NCBI RefSeq assembly: GCF_001640805.2
Contig: NC_066854.1
Span: 12,812,776 to 12,876,775 of the forward strand
DNA: 64,000 bases
Reading direction: 5' to 3'
Source: Lates calcarifer
Lineage: Eukaryota > Chordata > Actinopteri > Centropomidae
The notes below the pieces were generated by a model. It did no database searches. It was given only the letters and a program-made list of their open reading frames with translations, and was not told the origin of the DNA. Within the stretch, counting starts at the first letter, position 1, and every line of letters begins with the position of its first letter. This document shows positions 61,390-64,000 of the stretch, piece after piece. Position numbers and translations under genes: made by a program.

Positions 61390-64000
<2,611 letters not shown>

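Overview
The window is nuclear DNA of a teleost fish. It is AT-rich, full of (CA/TG)n microsatellites, and carries typical fish interspersed repeats (tRNA-derived SINEs, LINE tails, Tc1, hAT and Ty3/gypsy relics). The few true coding exons are short, have GT-AG borders and are separated by kilobases of intron. None of the long open frames over dinucleotide repeats is a gene.

The main gene is runx1 (plus strand), a Runt-domain transcription factor of blood formation, present as its 5' part only. Its distal (P1) first exon ends at 30655 and encodes MASNSIFESLLSYQSAFLR. Its proximal (P2) first exon ends at 59355 and encodes MVFLWDAKY. Both end in phase 1 and join the same exon at 61163-61314, which is followed by 61411-61521 with the first part of the Runt domain. 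The gene runs off the right edge after ...LPIAFK. P1 has two abutting RUNX sites and a (TG)26 tract upstream of the ATG. P2 has two inverted CCAAT boxes, a perfect octamer, a GC box and a uORF. A 97-nt exon-like segment at 54775-54871, about 300 bp downstream of a TATA box, holds an ATG frame that also ends in phase 1 and could be a third N-terminus.

Left third (1-30 kb): mostly non-coding. A composite LINE relic lies at 2-2.8 kb and a polypurine tract at 3-3.5 kb. At 7.4-9.0 kb is a small multi-exon gene or relic of a multicopy fish family, with a YY1/CRE promoter and in-frame splicing. A decayed Ty3/gypsy element joined to a Tc1 transposase remnant lies at 13.9-15.1 kb. At 29.4-29.7 kb an orphan first exon with an ETS/CRE promoter sits 0.9 kb upstream of runx1 P1.

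The runx1 intron (30.7-61.2 kb) holds a hAT relic (32.4-33.3 kb) and its short non-autonomous relative (35.5 kb), LINE and SINE copies (34.0, 37.9, 40.0, 40.4, 53.3, 55.6 kb) and many microsatellites. Family assignments rest on motifs recalled from memory; no search was run.
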